Of a DNA stretch of 37,967 nt, positions 7,182 to 14,172 are shown piece after piece (the stretch's first letter is position 1; each line of letters begins with the position of its first letter). A program made the position numbers and the translations under genes. The notes below the pieces were generated by a model. The model was not told the origin of the DNA. It ran no database searches and worked only from the letters and a program-made list of their open reading frames with translations. This DNA comes from Streptomyces albidochromogenes (lineage in GTDB: Bacteria > Actinomycetota > Actinomycetes > Streptomycetales > Streptomycetaceae): contig NZ_VBVX01000023.1 of the NCBI RefSeq assembly GCF_005981925.1, positions 1 to 37,967 on the forward strand, in the 5' to 3' direction.

Positions 7182-7637
7182 CTACCGCGCTGGGCTCAGG
7201 CGCTTGCCGTCGTGGCTTCGGACGTGCGGGCCTTCCTCGTCCAGGGCGTCCAGGAGCCGAACTGCGTAGACCTCGGACATCCGCTCGGCTACTTCTTCGG
7301 GCGTGAGCCAGGCAACCGCGGTCGACTCGTCGGACGTGCGCTCGACGCCACCGGAGGGCTTGCAGCGGAAGACCAGGGCGACGATGCCCCGCGTCGTGTT
7401 CTTGTAGACGCCGGACAGCTCGTCCACCTCGACGTGGATGCCGGTCTCCTCCAACACCTCGCGCCTAACGCCCTCTTCGGGTGCCTCGGAAAGCTCCAGG
7501 ACTCCGCCCGGAAGCTCCCATGTCCCGTTGTCTGCGCGGCGGATCGCCAGTAGCCGACCGTCCTCGCGCAGCACCGCTCCGGCTACAGACACGGAGTGCA
7601 GCGGCGTTGACGTGCTTTGCTGGGACCCGTTACTCAT
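7182..7637 (-). CDS. Nudix hydrolase, Pif-like immunity protein of the AICE
   Basis: The 151-residue protein carries a complete Nudix box, GVLELSEAPEEGVRREVLEE followed by TG (about residues 45-67), matching GX5EX7REUXEEXGU. A preceding AIRRADNGTWELPGG segment fits a NUDIX fold that hydrolyses nucleoside diphosphate derivatives. In pSAM2 the Nudix protein Pif blocks redundant transfer between donor cells, and the gene holds the same place here, next to the GntR regulator. The start at 7637 has no Shine-Dalgarno. A TATGCT ends 7 nt before it, so a leaderless transcript is plausible. An alternative ATG lies at 7649. A GntR-type operator half (ACTCAT) overlaps the start codon. The substrate cannot be told from sequence. 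Confidence 0.85.
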   Translation of the reverse strand: MSNGSQQSTSTPLHSVSVAGAVLREDGRLLAIRRADNGTWELPGGVLELSEAPEEGVRREVLEETGIHVEVDELSGVYKNTTRGIVALVFRCKPSGGVERTSDESTAVAWLTPEEVAERMSEVYAVRLLDALDEEGPHVRSHDGKRLSPAR

Positions 7638-7647
7638 GTACAGGAGC
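7632..7647. promoter_or_regulatory. GntR-type operator between the divergent Nudix and GntR genes
   Basis: ACTCAT-GTAC-AGGAGC resembles the perfect palindrome at 8536-8551 (ACTCAT-ATAC-ATGAGT) and the site at 8500-8515. It covers the Nudix start region and lies 20 bp before the GntR gene, so the regulator probably controls both. Binding is inferred. Confidence 0.6.
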
Positions 7648-7667
7648 ATAGGAGGAAGTGAAGGACT

Positions 7668-8447
7668 ATGGGAACTGCGGTGGGAGGTGGCAGGGCCGTA
7701 CCTCGGTACGTGCAGATCGCCGACGAGATCGTGCAGCAGATCAGGGCGGGTCTCCTCAAGCCTGGAGAGATGGTGCCGAGTGAGTCCGAGCTGGTCGAGC
7801 GCTACGGCGTATCCGGCGGGACGATCCGCAAGGCCATGGTGGAGGTCCGGGCCAGTGGGCTCGTAGATACCCGCCACGGCAAGGGCTCGATGGTGAAGGA
7901 CCGGCCGCCCGTACGGCAGCGGTCGTCGGACCGGTTCCGTAGGTCGCACAGGCGTGGTGGCAAGGCTGCGTACCTGGCTGAGTCTGAGCAGTCGGGCGCA
8001 ACGGCGAAGGTGAACCTCCTGTACAGCGGCGCTCTGGATGCGCCCGAGGAGATCGCCGAACGGCTCGCCATCGAGGCCGGCACCCAGGTGCTCGCGCGGC
8101 GGCGCCTCTACTTCCGCAACGGGACTCCCGTCGAGACGGCTACCTCGTACGTTCCGTGGGACGTGGCTAAGGACATCCCCGAGCTGTTCGCTGAAAACCC
8201 CGGCCCTGGTGGCATCTACGCCCGCCTGGAGGATCACGGGCATGAGTTCGCCGAGTTCGTCGAGACCCTGCAAGCGCGTCTTGCCACGAAGGCGGAGGCT
8301 TCGGAGCTGGCTCTGAACCCGGGTGCCCCTGTTGTGCACCTCATCCGCAACGCGGTGACCGAAGAAGGGCGCGTGGTGGAGGTCTGCGACACGCTCATGG
8401 CCGCTGACCAGTTCGTTTTCAGCTACAGGATCCCAGCCACAGACTGA
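7668..8447 (+). CDS. GntR-family (HutC/UTRA) transcriptional regulator, KorSA-like
   Basis: The 259-residue protein has an N-terminal winged helix of GntR type: YVQIADEIVQQIRAGLLKPG, PSESELVERYGVSGGTIRKA (about residues 30-60), then RHGKGSMV for the wing. A C-terminal UTRA ligand-binding domain follows (about residues 100-255). It includes LARRRLYFRNGTPVETATSY and the closing FSYRIPATD. In pSAM2 the GntR protein KorSA represses the transfer-activating genes and keeps the element integrated; order and family match here. A strong ribosome site (GGAGGAAGTGAAGG) precedes the ATG. The repeated ACTCAT..AGGAGT sites at 7632 and 8500-8551 are the likely operators. A basic insert (RSSDRFRRSHRRGGKAA) links the two domains. 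Confidence 0.88.
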   Translation: MGTAVGGGRAVPRYVQIADEIVQQIRAGLLKPGEMVPSESELVERYGVSGGTIRKAMVEVRASGLVDTRHGKGSMVKDRPPVRQRSSDRFRRSHRRGGKAAYLAESEQSGATAKVNLLYSGALDAPEEIAERLAIEAGTQVLARRRLYFRNGTPVETATSYVPWDVAKDIPELFAENPGPGGIYARLEDHGHEFAEFVETLQARLATKAEASELALNPGAPVVHLIRNAVTEEGRVVEVCDTLMAADQFVFSYRIPATD

Positions 8448-8496
8448 CGCTCGCTCAACTGCCCTCAGCCCGCCGCGACTTCTTCGTCCCGGCGGG

Positions 8497-8580
8497 TTGA
8501 CTCATGTATAGGAGTGATGCACTCTTCTTCATGTCACTCATATACATGAGTGGCGGAGTCCATCACCTCTGTAGGAGTGA
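8497..8580 (+). promoter_or_regulatory. Transfer-operon promoter region with clustered GntR-type operators
   Basis: There are three related sites. ACTCAT-GTAT-AGGAGT is at 8500-8515. ACTCAT-ATAC-ATGAGT is at 8536-8551 and is a perfect palindrome, 7 bp per arm with the flanking C/G. A degenerate copy, CTCTGTAGGAGTG, lies just before the SCO3933-type gene. TTGACT (8497-8502) could be a -35, and TATACA inside the second site could be a -10. Operator binding there would block polymerase. AGGAG at 8573-8577 is the ribosome site for the GTG at 8586. Confidence 0.65.
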
Positions 8581-8585
8581 TCTCT

Positions 8586-8918
8586 GTGCAGTTGATCCCT
8601 GTAGACATGACCGGCGTGACCGTGATGGTCGCCCAGCCGCCCCGGCCGAAGATGAAGGACAAGAAGAACGGGCTCATCGCCGTCGACACCGAGACCGGCA
8701 AGCCGCTGATGGTGGTGGACGTGCTGTTCGTGGCGAACGGCAGCGCCGACGTCGTCACCGTCGCCGTCATCGAGGACGACATCTCTGGTGAGCTGACCAC
8801 GGGCACGCCGGTCGCGCTTACCGGCCTGGTGGCCCGGCCCTGGGAGAACGACTTCAACGGGCAGAAGCGGCACGGGATTTCGTTCCGCGCCGCTGCCGTC
8901 ACCTCGCTGGCGGCCTGA
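8586..8918 (+). CDS. SCO3933-family regulatory protein of AICE
   Basis: The 110-residue protein is read from a GTG 8 nt after AGGAG. The ATG at 8550 used by a longer frame lies inside the operator, so it is unlikely. The N-terminal pattern IPVDMTGVTVMVAQPPRPK and the C-terminal VALTGLVARPWENDF...GISFRAAAV match the small all-beta family that precedes traSA in many AICEs and is annotated as SCO3933-family regulatory. It appears to have an OB-like fold; no enzymatic motif is present. It is the first gene after the GntR operators and ends 3 bp before traSA, so it is the leader of the transfer operon. A role in controlling replication or transfer is known only by association. Confidence 0.78.
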   Translation: MQLIPVDMTGVTVMVAQPPRPKMKDKKNGLIAVDTETGKPLMVVDVLFVANGSADVVTVAVIEDDISGELTTGTPVALTGLVARPWENDFNGQKRHGISFRAAAVTSLAA

Positions 8919-8921
8919 CCG

Positions 8922-10268
8922 ATGACCACCGAACAGGTCCTCGCGCTCATCAGCCTCGTGCTGATCGTCGCGGGTCTGCTGGCTCTCCGCCACCAGCGTC
9001 CCGTCTGGTACTGGGTCGCTTTCGGAGCCCTGGCAAAGCTGGCCCGGATCTCGATCACGTACCGCTCGGTCATGGAGGCGTGTGGCCTCACCGAGCCGCC
9101 GTCTCGCTTTCGGCTCACCGTCGCCGCCGCCACAAGGCGAACCCCCTCCCGGATGGTTCCGCGCCTGACTCGGGTCCGTATCACCGCCAGTGGCCTGGTG
9201 TTACGGATCAAGATGCAGCCGGGGCAGGAGGTGCACGACTTCGAAACGGCGACCGAGCGCCTGCGGCACTCTTGGCACGCGTACGCAGTACACGTCTCGG
9301 CGCTCTCTCCGGGCTGGCTTCAGGTCAAGGTTGTCGGGTACGACGTGCTGCGCAAGGTCGTGATGCCTCGCGCCGCAGAACCCAAGCTGCTGAGGGTCCC
9401 AGTAGCACTGCGCTCCGACGGGGCGGTGCATACAAGGGACTTCCGGACCGTTGCGCATGAGCTGGTGATGGGCGCGACGGAGTCGGGGAAGTCGGTGTAC
9501 CTGCGCGGCCTGGTGGCGGGGCTCGCTCCCCAGCCTGTCGCTCTGGTCGGCATCGACTGCAAGTGGGGCGTGGAACTGGCCCCCTTCGCTTCCCGCCTCT
9601 CGGCTCTGGCCTGCACCCCTGAAGAAGCCGCGGACCTGCTTGACGCCCTGGTCGTGGAGATGACCGAGCGGTACGAACTGATCAGGACCGTTCAGCGTCT
9701 CGCGCCCGGCTCTTCTCCGGAGTCGATTACCTCGGACATCTGGGGGCTGCCCGACGACATGAGGCCGGTGCCTGTCGTCCTCTTCATCGACGAGGTGGCA
9801 GAGCTCTTCCTCACGGCGTCCGCCGCCGACGAGAAGCGCCGGGACCAGATGGTCACGCAGCTCGTGCGGGTCGCCCAACTCGGCCGGGCTGCCGGCATCT
9901 ACCTGGAGGTGTGCGGCCAGCGCTTCGGCGCCGAACTCGGCAAGGGCGCTACCGCGTTGCGGGCCCAGCTCACTGGGCGAATCTCCCACCGGGTCAACGA
10001 TGAGACCACCGCCAAGATGGCGCTTGGGGACATCAGCCCTGTGGCCGTTCTCGCCGCGACCAACATCGGGCCGGAACAGCGGGGCATGGCGGTGGCTGGT
10101 GACTCTTCCGGGGGCTGGTCCCTCGTCCGTACTCCGTTCATCGGTCTGGCCGAGGCGGTCGCGGTCTGCGATGAGCACGCGCACCTGACGCCCGGTCTCC
10201 CTGGACTGGAAGCGTTCCGGCCGATAGCGGCCCCCGACGCCTTCGCCCTGGTCCCGGACAAGGACTGA
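8922..10268 (+). CDS. traSA: FtsK/SpoIIIE-type conjugal DNA translocase
   Basis: The 448-residue protein has an N-terminal hydrophobic helix (about residues 7-22, ALISLVLIVAGLLAL) and possibly a second (about 28-40). An FtsK-like motor follows, with Walker A GATESGKS (184-191) and Walker B VVLFIDE (285-291). A conserved VTQLVRVAQLGRAAGI stretch and the C-terminal GISHRV-type sensor region (GRISHRVNDETTAKMALGD) complete the family pattern. TraSA-type proteins form a hexameric pore and move double-stranded plasmid DNA between hyphae, unlike type IV secretion. The length fits pSAM2-type TraSA. Leu94 is encoded by TTA (9201-9203), so translation should depend on the bldA tRNA. It overlaps or nearly abuts its neighbours on both sides (3 and 4 bp), consistent with one operon. 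Confidence 0.92.
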   Translation: MTTEQVLALISLVLIVAGLLALRHQRPVWYWVAFGALAKLARISITYRSVMEACGLTEPPSRFRLTVAAATRRTPSRMVPRLTRVRITASGLVLRIKMQPGQEVHDFETATERLRHSWHAYAVHVSALSPGWLQVKVVGYDVLRKVVMPRAAEPKLLRVPVALRSDGAVHTRDFRTVAHELVMGATESGKSVYLRGLVAGLAPQPVALVGIDCKWGVELAPFASRLSALACTPEEAADLLDALVVEMTERYELIRTVQRLAPGSSPESITSDIWGLPDDMRPVPVVLFIDEVAELFLTASAADEKRRDQMVTQLVRVAQLGRAAGIYLEVCGQRFGAELGKGATALRAQLTGRISHRVNDETTAKMALGDISPVAVLAATNIGPEQRGMAVAGDSSGGWSLVRTPFIGLAEAVAVCDEHAHLTPGLPGLEAFRPIAAPDAFALVPDKD

Positions 10269-10272
10269 CGCC

Positions 10273-10911
10273 ATGCGGTCATCGTTCCGGCTGGACGCCG
10301 TACTCGTGCAAGCCGTGATCGCCGGTGCTCTGTCCTTCTCCCACCTGCACGACCTCGCTGAAGCGGCCGGGCAGGACGGTTGGAAGGCATGGGCCTACCC
10401 GGTCTCCGTGGATCTGCTGCTCGTCGCCGCCTGGCGTCGGCTGCGCAGCCTGCGGGACTCCGACGCTCCGAGGCGGGCCGCCTGGTCCTGGTTCGCTGTC
10501 GCCCTTGCCGCCTCCCTCGGGGCGAACGTCGCCACCGCCGGGTTGCTCGACCTTGGAGACGTACCGGACTGGCTGCGCATCCTCGTCGCCGGGTGGCCGG
10601 CACTCGCCTTCCTCGGCGGAACGCTCCTCGTGCACTCCCCGGACGCCGAGCGTGTGGAGCCGACGCCGCTCGAAACGGTCGAGGCCCAACCCGAGCTGGT
10701 ACGGGAAGAGACCGCCGAGTCTGCGCCCGTCCCGGCCCCGGCACTGCCTGCTGCCTCGCCTGCCGTACCGCCCGCACTGATCACCCACGCACGGAAGCTC
10801 GCCGACGACCACAAGTCGGCCACAGGTCAGCCCATCGACACCAACACCCTGCGCGCTCGCCTCGGTGTCCCCGCCCCGATGGCCGACGCCATCGCCGCCC
10901 AACTCGCCTGA
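10273..10911 (+). CDS. DUF2637 membrane protein of the transfer operon
   Basis: The 212-residue protein has an N-terminal membrane region with about four hydrophobic segments. These cover AVLVQAVIAGALSFSHLHDL, YPVSVDLLLVAAW, WFAVALAASLGANVATAGLL and LVAGWPALAFLGGTLLVH (residues about 8-121). This is the DUF2637 pattern found after traSA in Streptomyces plasmids and AICEs. A Glu/Pro-rich linker leads to a C-terminal stretch (ALITHARKLADDHKSATGQP...LRARLGVPAPMADAIAAQL) that reads as a small helical HTH-like module. The start lies 4 bp after traSA. Such proteins are thought to take part in transfer or intramycelial spread. Confidence 0.82.
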   Translation: MRSSFRLDAVLVQAVIAGALSFSHLHDLAEAAGQDGWKAWAYPVSVDLLLVAAWRRLRSLRDSDAPRRAAWSWFAVALAASLGANVATAGLLDLGDVPDWLRILVAGWPALAFLGGTLLVHSPDAERVEPTPLETVEAQPELVREETAESAPVPAPALPAASPAVPPALITHARKLADDHKSATGQPIDTNTLRARLGVPAPMADAIAAQLA

Positions 10912-10923
10912 CGGAGGTTCCGC

Positions 10924-11169
10924 ATGTCCAGTTCCATCGGCGCTTCGATCCGCTTCCACCTGACAGACAAGCCGTTCGTCATGTGCCACGACTACGGCCC
11001 GAAGCGCACTCCGATTCTTGCCGTGCAGGACAAGCACGCGTCGTTCACCCTCTGCGCTCGCGAAAGCCTCACCCCGGCCGAGCACCTCAAGTTCGCGCGG
11101 GAGCTGCTCGAAGCCGCCACCGCCTACGCCGTCGCTGTCGAGACGTACACGTCCGCCCAACTCGCCTGA
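10924..11169 (+). CDS. Small unknown AICE protein (81 aa)
   Basis: This soluble 81-residue protein is preceded by ACGGAGG, 6 nt before the ATG. The N-terminal half is beta-rich (SSIGASIRFHLTDKPFVMCH, ILAVQDKHASFTLCARE). The C-terminal half is a helix (AEHLKFARELLEAATAYAVAVETY). I see no catalytic motif. Its place between the DUF2637 gene and the small zinc-finger-like gene is a usual place for conserved transfer-operon proteins of unknown function. Confidence 0.7.
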   Translation: MSSSIGASIRFHLTDKPFVMCHDYGPKRTPILAVQDKHASFTLCARESLTPAEHLKFARELLEAATAYAVAVETYTSAQLA

Positions 11170-11184
11170 GAGGAAGTGAGCCTC

Positions 11185-11373
11185 ATGCCTCGCAACCGCT
11201 TCTGGGACGTCGACCGCATCGGGCCGATCCAGATCGGAACCCACCGCGACCGTCAGGGCCGGGAGGCGCACGCCGCCGCCTGCACCGCTCCCGGCTGCGA
11301 CTGGTCGGCCGACTACCTCAACCGCGCCGCCGCCGAGCTGGCCGCACGCACCCACCGCTGCAACCCCCGCTGA
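11185..11373 (+). CDS. Mobile element transfer protein (62 aa, Cys/His-rich)
   Basis: The 62-residue product starts at the ATG at 11185, 9 nt after GAGGAA; a GTG at 11176 is in frame but too close to the ribosome site. IGPIQIGTHRDRQGREAHAA near the start is characteristic of the small family called mobile element transfer protein in AICEs. So are ACTAPGCDWSADY and the closing AAELAARTHRC. The two spaced cysteines plus the C-terminal THRC suggest a single zinc-binding module (CxxxxC...HxC). The function is unproven; the family always travels with traSA and spd genes. Confidence 0.8.
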   Translation: MPRNRFWDVDRIGPIQIGTHRDRQGREAHAAACTAPGCDWSADYLNRAAAELAARTHRCNPR

Positions 11374-11393
11374 GAGCAGAGGAGATCACCGCC

Positions 11394-11549
11394 ATGGACG
11401 TACCGCTCTGGCTCGCCCTGATCGTCGTCGGCGCACTCGGTATCAAGCTCGTCCGCCCGCCGCTGTGGTTGGTCGCCGTCCTGCTTTTGGGCGGCTACCT
11501 CCTCGCCGACAGTTTCCTGACCCCGGTCATCGACCCGCTCGCCAAGTAA
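11394..11549 (+). CDS. Tiny membrane protein (51 aa) of the spread region
   Basis: This 51-residue protein is made almost entirely of two hydrophobic helices (LWLALIVVGALGIKLV, residues 5-20, and LWLVAVLLLGGYLLADSFL, residues 24-42) with a short polar tail. It has a clear GAGGAG ribosome site 8 nt upstream. It lies 20 bp after the transfer-protein gene and 22 bp before the next, so it belongs to the same operon. Short hydrophobic proteins here are usually counted among spread (Spd) functions that widen pocks after transfer. Confidence 0.72.
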   Translation: MDVPLWLALIVVGALGIKLVRPPLWLVAVLLLGGYLLADSFLTPVIDPLAK

Positions 11550-11571
11550 CCCGCCTGGAAGGAGAACCACC

Positions 11572-11859
11572 GTGTTCAAGCCCAAGTACCCGGCGCCCGA
11601 CACGTACGTCCCGACCGCTCACACGCCCGCCCCGGTCGCGGTCGAGAAGTCTGCCCCGCCGGCACCCACGCCCGCTCGGTCCGGCGTCGTCGACGCTGCC
11701 CGCAGCAATCCCGCTGCCGCCGTGACCGGTGTCGTCGTGGTCGGCGTGGTGCTCACCTCCTCGCTCCTGGCCGTGGCCATCACCGGGCTCGCGCTGTCCA
11801 TCAGCGGCGTCGTGCTGCTGCTCCTGGTCCGCCTGCTCCGCCAGGAACTCAACCGCTGA
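11572..11859 (+). CDS. SpdD/SpdB-like spread protein (95 aa)
   Basis: The first 45 residues are Pro/Ala/Thr-rich (FKPKYPAPDTYVPTAHTPAP). They are followed by a double-length hydrophobic region at about residues 49-86 (AAVTGVVVVGVVLTSSLLAV, then ITGLALSISGVVLLLLV) and a basic end (RLLRQELNR). This matches small Spd proteins of Streptomyces conjugative plasmids, which sit in the membrane and help spread incoming DNA through septa. AAGGAGAA stands 6 nt before the ATG. It is the last gene before a structured intergenic repeat. Confidence 0.75.
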   Translation: MFKPKYPAPDTYVPTAHTPAPVAVEKSAPPAPTPARSGVVDAARSNPAAAVTGVVVVGVVLTSSLLAVAITGLALSISGVVLLLLVRLLRQELNR

Positions 11860-11860
11860 C

Positions 11861-11946
11861 CGGCCTCCGGGTGGTGCCACAAGCCGCCAAGCATCGCCAC
11901 CGCCCGGACGGCCTACGCAACCCCTTCCAACCGCGACGAAGGAGAA
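11861..11946 (+). repeat. Structured intergenic repeat, copy 1 (before the GGDEF gene)
   Basis: This 86-bp leader is about 80% identical to 12511-12597. It contains the stem CCGGGTGGTG (11867-11876) / CACCGCCCGG (11898-11907) around a loop holding CACAAGCCGCCAAGCATCGC, then CCTTCCAACCGC and a GAAGGAGAACC ribosome site. Paired positions change together between the copies (T-A here, C-G in copy 2), which supports an RNA hairpin. Likely roles are attenuation, an RNA-processing site or protein binding. Confidence 0.65.
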
Positions 11947-11948
11947 CC

Positions 11949-12509
11949 GTGGACCCGCAAGCACTCGCCTTATCCCTGCCCCTGCTCGGCTGGGCCGCCC
12001 ACTCCAGCTACCTCGCCCACCGGCTGGCCACCGCACGCCGCGACCCACTCACCGGCCTGCACACCCGAGCCGGGTGGACCGCTGCCGCCGAACGCATCGC
12101 CCGCCGTCACCGGGACGCGGTCGTCCTGCTGCTCGACCTGGACGACTTCAAGAACCTCAATGACTCGTACGGCCATGCCGCCGGGGATGCCGCGCTGACC
12201 ACCACCGCCACCCGCCTCGCTGCCTGGTGCGGTCGACACGGCGTCGCTGGCCGTCTCGGTGGAGACGAGTTCGTCGCTGTGACCCCCGACGCTGACCGCA
12301 CTGCGGAGCTCGACACGCTCGCCCGCTCGCTCAATGAGCCGTTCCCGTACGGCGGCCAGTCGCTTCCTGTCTCCGTCTCGGTCGGCTGCTGCCGCCTCGC
12401 GGAACTGGCCACTCGCACTCTCAGCGACGCGCTCACCGCCGCCGATGCCGCGATGTATGCCGCCAAGGGCACCCCCGGCCGTCGCGGCCCTCGCCCCGCT
12501 TCTCGCTGA
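11949..12509 (+). CDS. GGDEF-domain protein, predicted diguanylate cyclase, in AICE
   Basis: The 186-residue protein is essentially one GGDEF domain behind a short N-terminal hydrophobic stretch (about residues 5-22). Signature elements are all present: DPLTGLHTRAGW (32-43), LLLDLDDFKNLNDSYGH (60-76, with the metal-binding Asp63), RLGGDEF (102-108, intact catalytic motif), VSVSVGC (141-147) and the closing ADAAMYAAKG (165-174). The RxxD feedback site normally found just before GGDEF is absent (GRHGVAGR). That predicts an active enzyme making c-di-GMP without product inhibition. Leu8 is a TTA codon (11970-11972), so translation should need bldA. The start is a GTG after GGAGAACC. c-di-GMP drives BldD dimerisation and delays sporulation in Streptomyces, so this gene could affect development during transfer. 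Confidence 0.88.
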   Translation: MDPQALALSLPLLGWAAHSSYLAHRLATARRDPLTGLHTRAGWTAAAERIARRHRDAVVLLLDLDDFKNLNDSYGHAAGDAALTTTATRLAAWCGRHGVAGRLGGDEFVAVTPDADRTAELDTLARSLNEPFPYGGQSLPVSVSVGCCRLAELATRTLSDALTAADAAMYAAKGTPGRRGPRPASR

Positions 12510-12510
12510 C

Positions 12511-12597
12511 CGACCTCCGGGCGGCGCACAAGCCGCCAAGCATCGCCGCCGCCCGGACGGTCCGGCCCCTTCCAACCGCAATCGAAAGGACCACCAT
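12511..12597 (+). repeat. Structured intergenic repeat, copy 2 (after the GGDEF gene)
   Basis: The second copy of the leader at 11861-11946 has a perfect 10-bp stem, CCGGGCGGCG (12517-12526) / CGCCGCCCGG (12547-12556). The loop string ACAAGCCGCCAAGCATCG is identical, and the following CCTTCCAACCGC is shared. The two copies bracket the GGDEF gene exactly, as if that gene had been added with a duplicated leader. Confidence 0.65.
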
Positions 12598-12598
12598 C

Positions 12599-12793
12599 AT
12601 GGCCCAGCACACCCATGCCCGGACGCGCGTTTGCCCCGACTGTGACGGCTTCCCCCTCGTCGCTATCGACACCGGCACCCGCCTCCCCGACGGCACCCGC
12701 GCCACCCTCACTGTGACCTGCCGCCGCTGCAGGGGCACGGGCATCACGACGGCCCCGGCCCCGCTCGCCCTCGGCCAGCGGAGGGCTGTGTGA
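12599..12793 (+). CDS. Small zinc-finger-like protein (64 aa) before repSA
   Basis: The 64-residue protein has two CxxC knuckles, CPDC (about residues 12-15) and CRRC (about 41-44). The latter is followed by GTG in the DnaJ-like CRRCRGTG pattern, so it should bind one zinc. AAAGGACC precedes the ATG. The stop overlaps the repSA GTG start (GTGA), giving translational coupling with the replication initiator. Proteins of this kind are common just before repSA in AICEs. A nucleic-acid-binding accessory role in replication is likely but unproven. Confidence 0.75.
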   Translation: MAQHTHARTRVCPDCDGFPLVAIDTGTRLPDGTRATLTVTCRRCRGTGITTAPAPLALGQRRAV

Positions 12794-14172
12794 CCGACAC
12801 CGCTACCCTCGCGGGCCTGGACCCGGACACCTTCGGCGATCTGCTGCGGGTGGCCGGGTCTCCGGGCTTCGACCGCTGGCGCGACCAGGTGCGGCGTACC
12901 GGCGGCTGTGCGAACCCGATCCACCTCACCGGCTGGACGCTCACCAAAGACAAGGCCACCGGCCAGGCTCTGCACCACTACTCCACCGAGGACGAGCCCG
13001 GCGGACGACTCCGCGTCGCCTGCGGCAACCGCCGCGCCTCGCGCTGCCCGGCCTGCGCCTGGATGTACGCCGCCGACACCTACCACCTGATCCGGGCGGG
13101 GCTCGCGGGCGACCAGGACAAGGACGTGCCGGCCACTGTCCGGGATCACCCGCGCGTCTTCGCCACGCTCACCGCGCCGAGCTTCGGTCCAGTCCACAAC
13201 CGCCCGGATTCCGGCCGCTGCCGCTGCGGCACCCACCATGCTCCCGACGACGACGCACTCGGCACGCCGCTCGACCCGGACACCTACGACTACGCCGCCG
13301 CCGTGCTCTTCAACAACCATGCCGGGAACCTCTGGCAGCGCTTCACCAACCGGCTCCGCCGCGAGATCGCCGCCCGAGCGGGACTCACACAGCGGGAACT
13401 CAAGGAAGTCGTACGCGTCTCATACGGCAAGGTCGCAGAGTTCCAGAAGCGCGGGGCCGTCCACTTCCATGCCGTCGTACGCCTCGACGGGCCTGCTGGA
13501 CCCAAGGACCCGCCGCCCTCCTGGGCCACCGTGCAGCTGCTGACCGACTCCATCCACGCCGCCGTCGTCCACTCGTACACGTCCATCACCGTCCCGGCCG
13601 CCGCCGACCAGCCCGCCCGGGAACTGCGCTGGGGCTCCCAGCTCGACATCCGGCCCATCCGCGCCTTCGAGGCCGGCACCGACATCACCGAACAGGGCGT
13701 CGCCTCCTACGTGGCCAAGTACGCGACCAAGGCAGCCGAGACGACCGGCACCATTGACCGCCGCGTCGGCAACCGTGAGGTCCTGGTGCTCCTCGAGGTA
13801 CCGGACCACCCGCGCCGCCTCATCGAAGCGTGCTTCGACCTGGACGGCCTGTACCCGGATCGGAGACTGCGGGCCTGGGCGCACATGCTCGGCTTCCGCG
13901 GTCACTTCTCCAGTAAGTCACGCCGCTACTCGACCACCCTCGGTGCCCTCCGCCAGGTCCGCGCCGACTATCGCGCCACCCAGCAGCGCGAAGAGTTGGG
14001 CCTGTCCGACCCCGACCAGGACCCGACGGTCCTCGTGCTCACCGACTGGCAGTACGCGGGGCAGGGCCACACACCCGGTGAGTCCGTACTCGCCGCCTCC
14101 ATCGCCAGAGATCTCCAGCTCAACCGCGAAACCGCACGCGAAGCCCTCGCCCTGGAAGGAGACCGGTCGTGA
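12790..14172 (+). CDS. repSA: Replication initiator protein RepSA (rolling-circle type)
   Basis: The 460-residue protein matches RepSA of pSAM2-type elements. A cysteine-rich zinc motif (CGNRRASRCPACAWMYAADT, about residues 78-97) precedes a TLTAPSFGPVH strand (motif 1). A metal-binding HUH-like motif occurs in KRGAVHFHAVVRLDG (about 218-232), and a SYVAKYATK stretch (about 304-312) supplies the candidate nicking tyrosine. Such initiators nick a double-strand origin, usually inside or next to their own gene, and start rolling-circle replication after excision. It is coupled by GTGA overlaps to the gene before and to xis after, so replication and excision are produced together. The C-terminal region (about 400-460) is helical. 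Confidence 0.9.
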   Translation: MTDTATLAGLDPDTFGDLLRVAGSPGFDRWRDQVRRTGGCANPIHLTGWTLTKDKATGQALHHYSTEDEPGGRLRVACGNRRASRCPACAWMYAADTYHLIRAGLAGDQDKDVPATVRDHPRVFATLTAPSFGPVHNRPDSGRCRCGTHHAPDDDALGTPLDPDTYDYAAAVLFNNHAGNLWQRFTNRLRREIAARAGLTQRELKEVVRVSYGKVAEFQKRGAVHFHAVVRLDGPAGPKDPPPSWATVQLLTDSIHAAVVHSYTSITVPAAADQPARELRWGSQLDIRPIRAFEAGTDITEQGVASYVAKYATKAAETTGTIDRRVGNREVLVLLEVPDHPRRLIEACFDLDGLYPDRRLRAWAHMLGFRGHFSSKSRRYSTTLGALRQVRADYRATQQREELGLSDPDQDPTVLVLTDWQYAGQGHTPGESVLAASIARDLQLNRETAREALALEGDRS

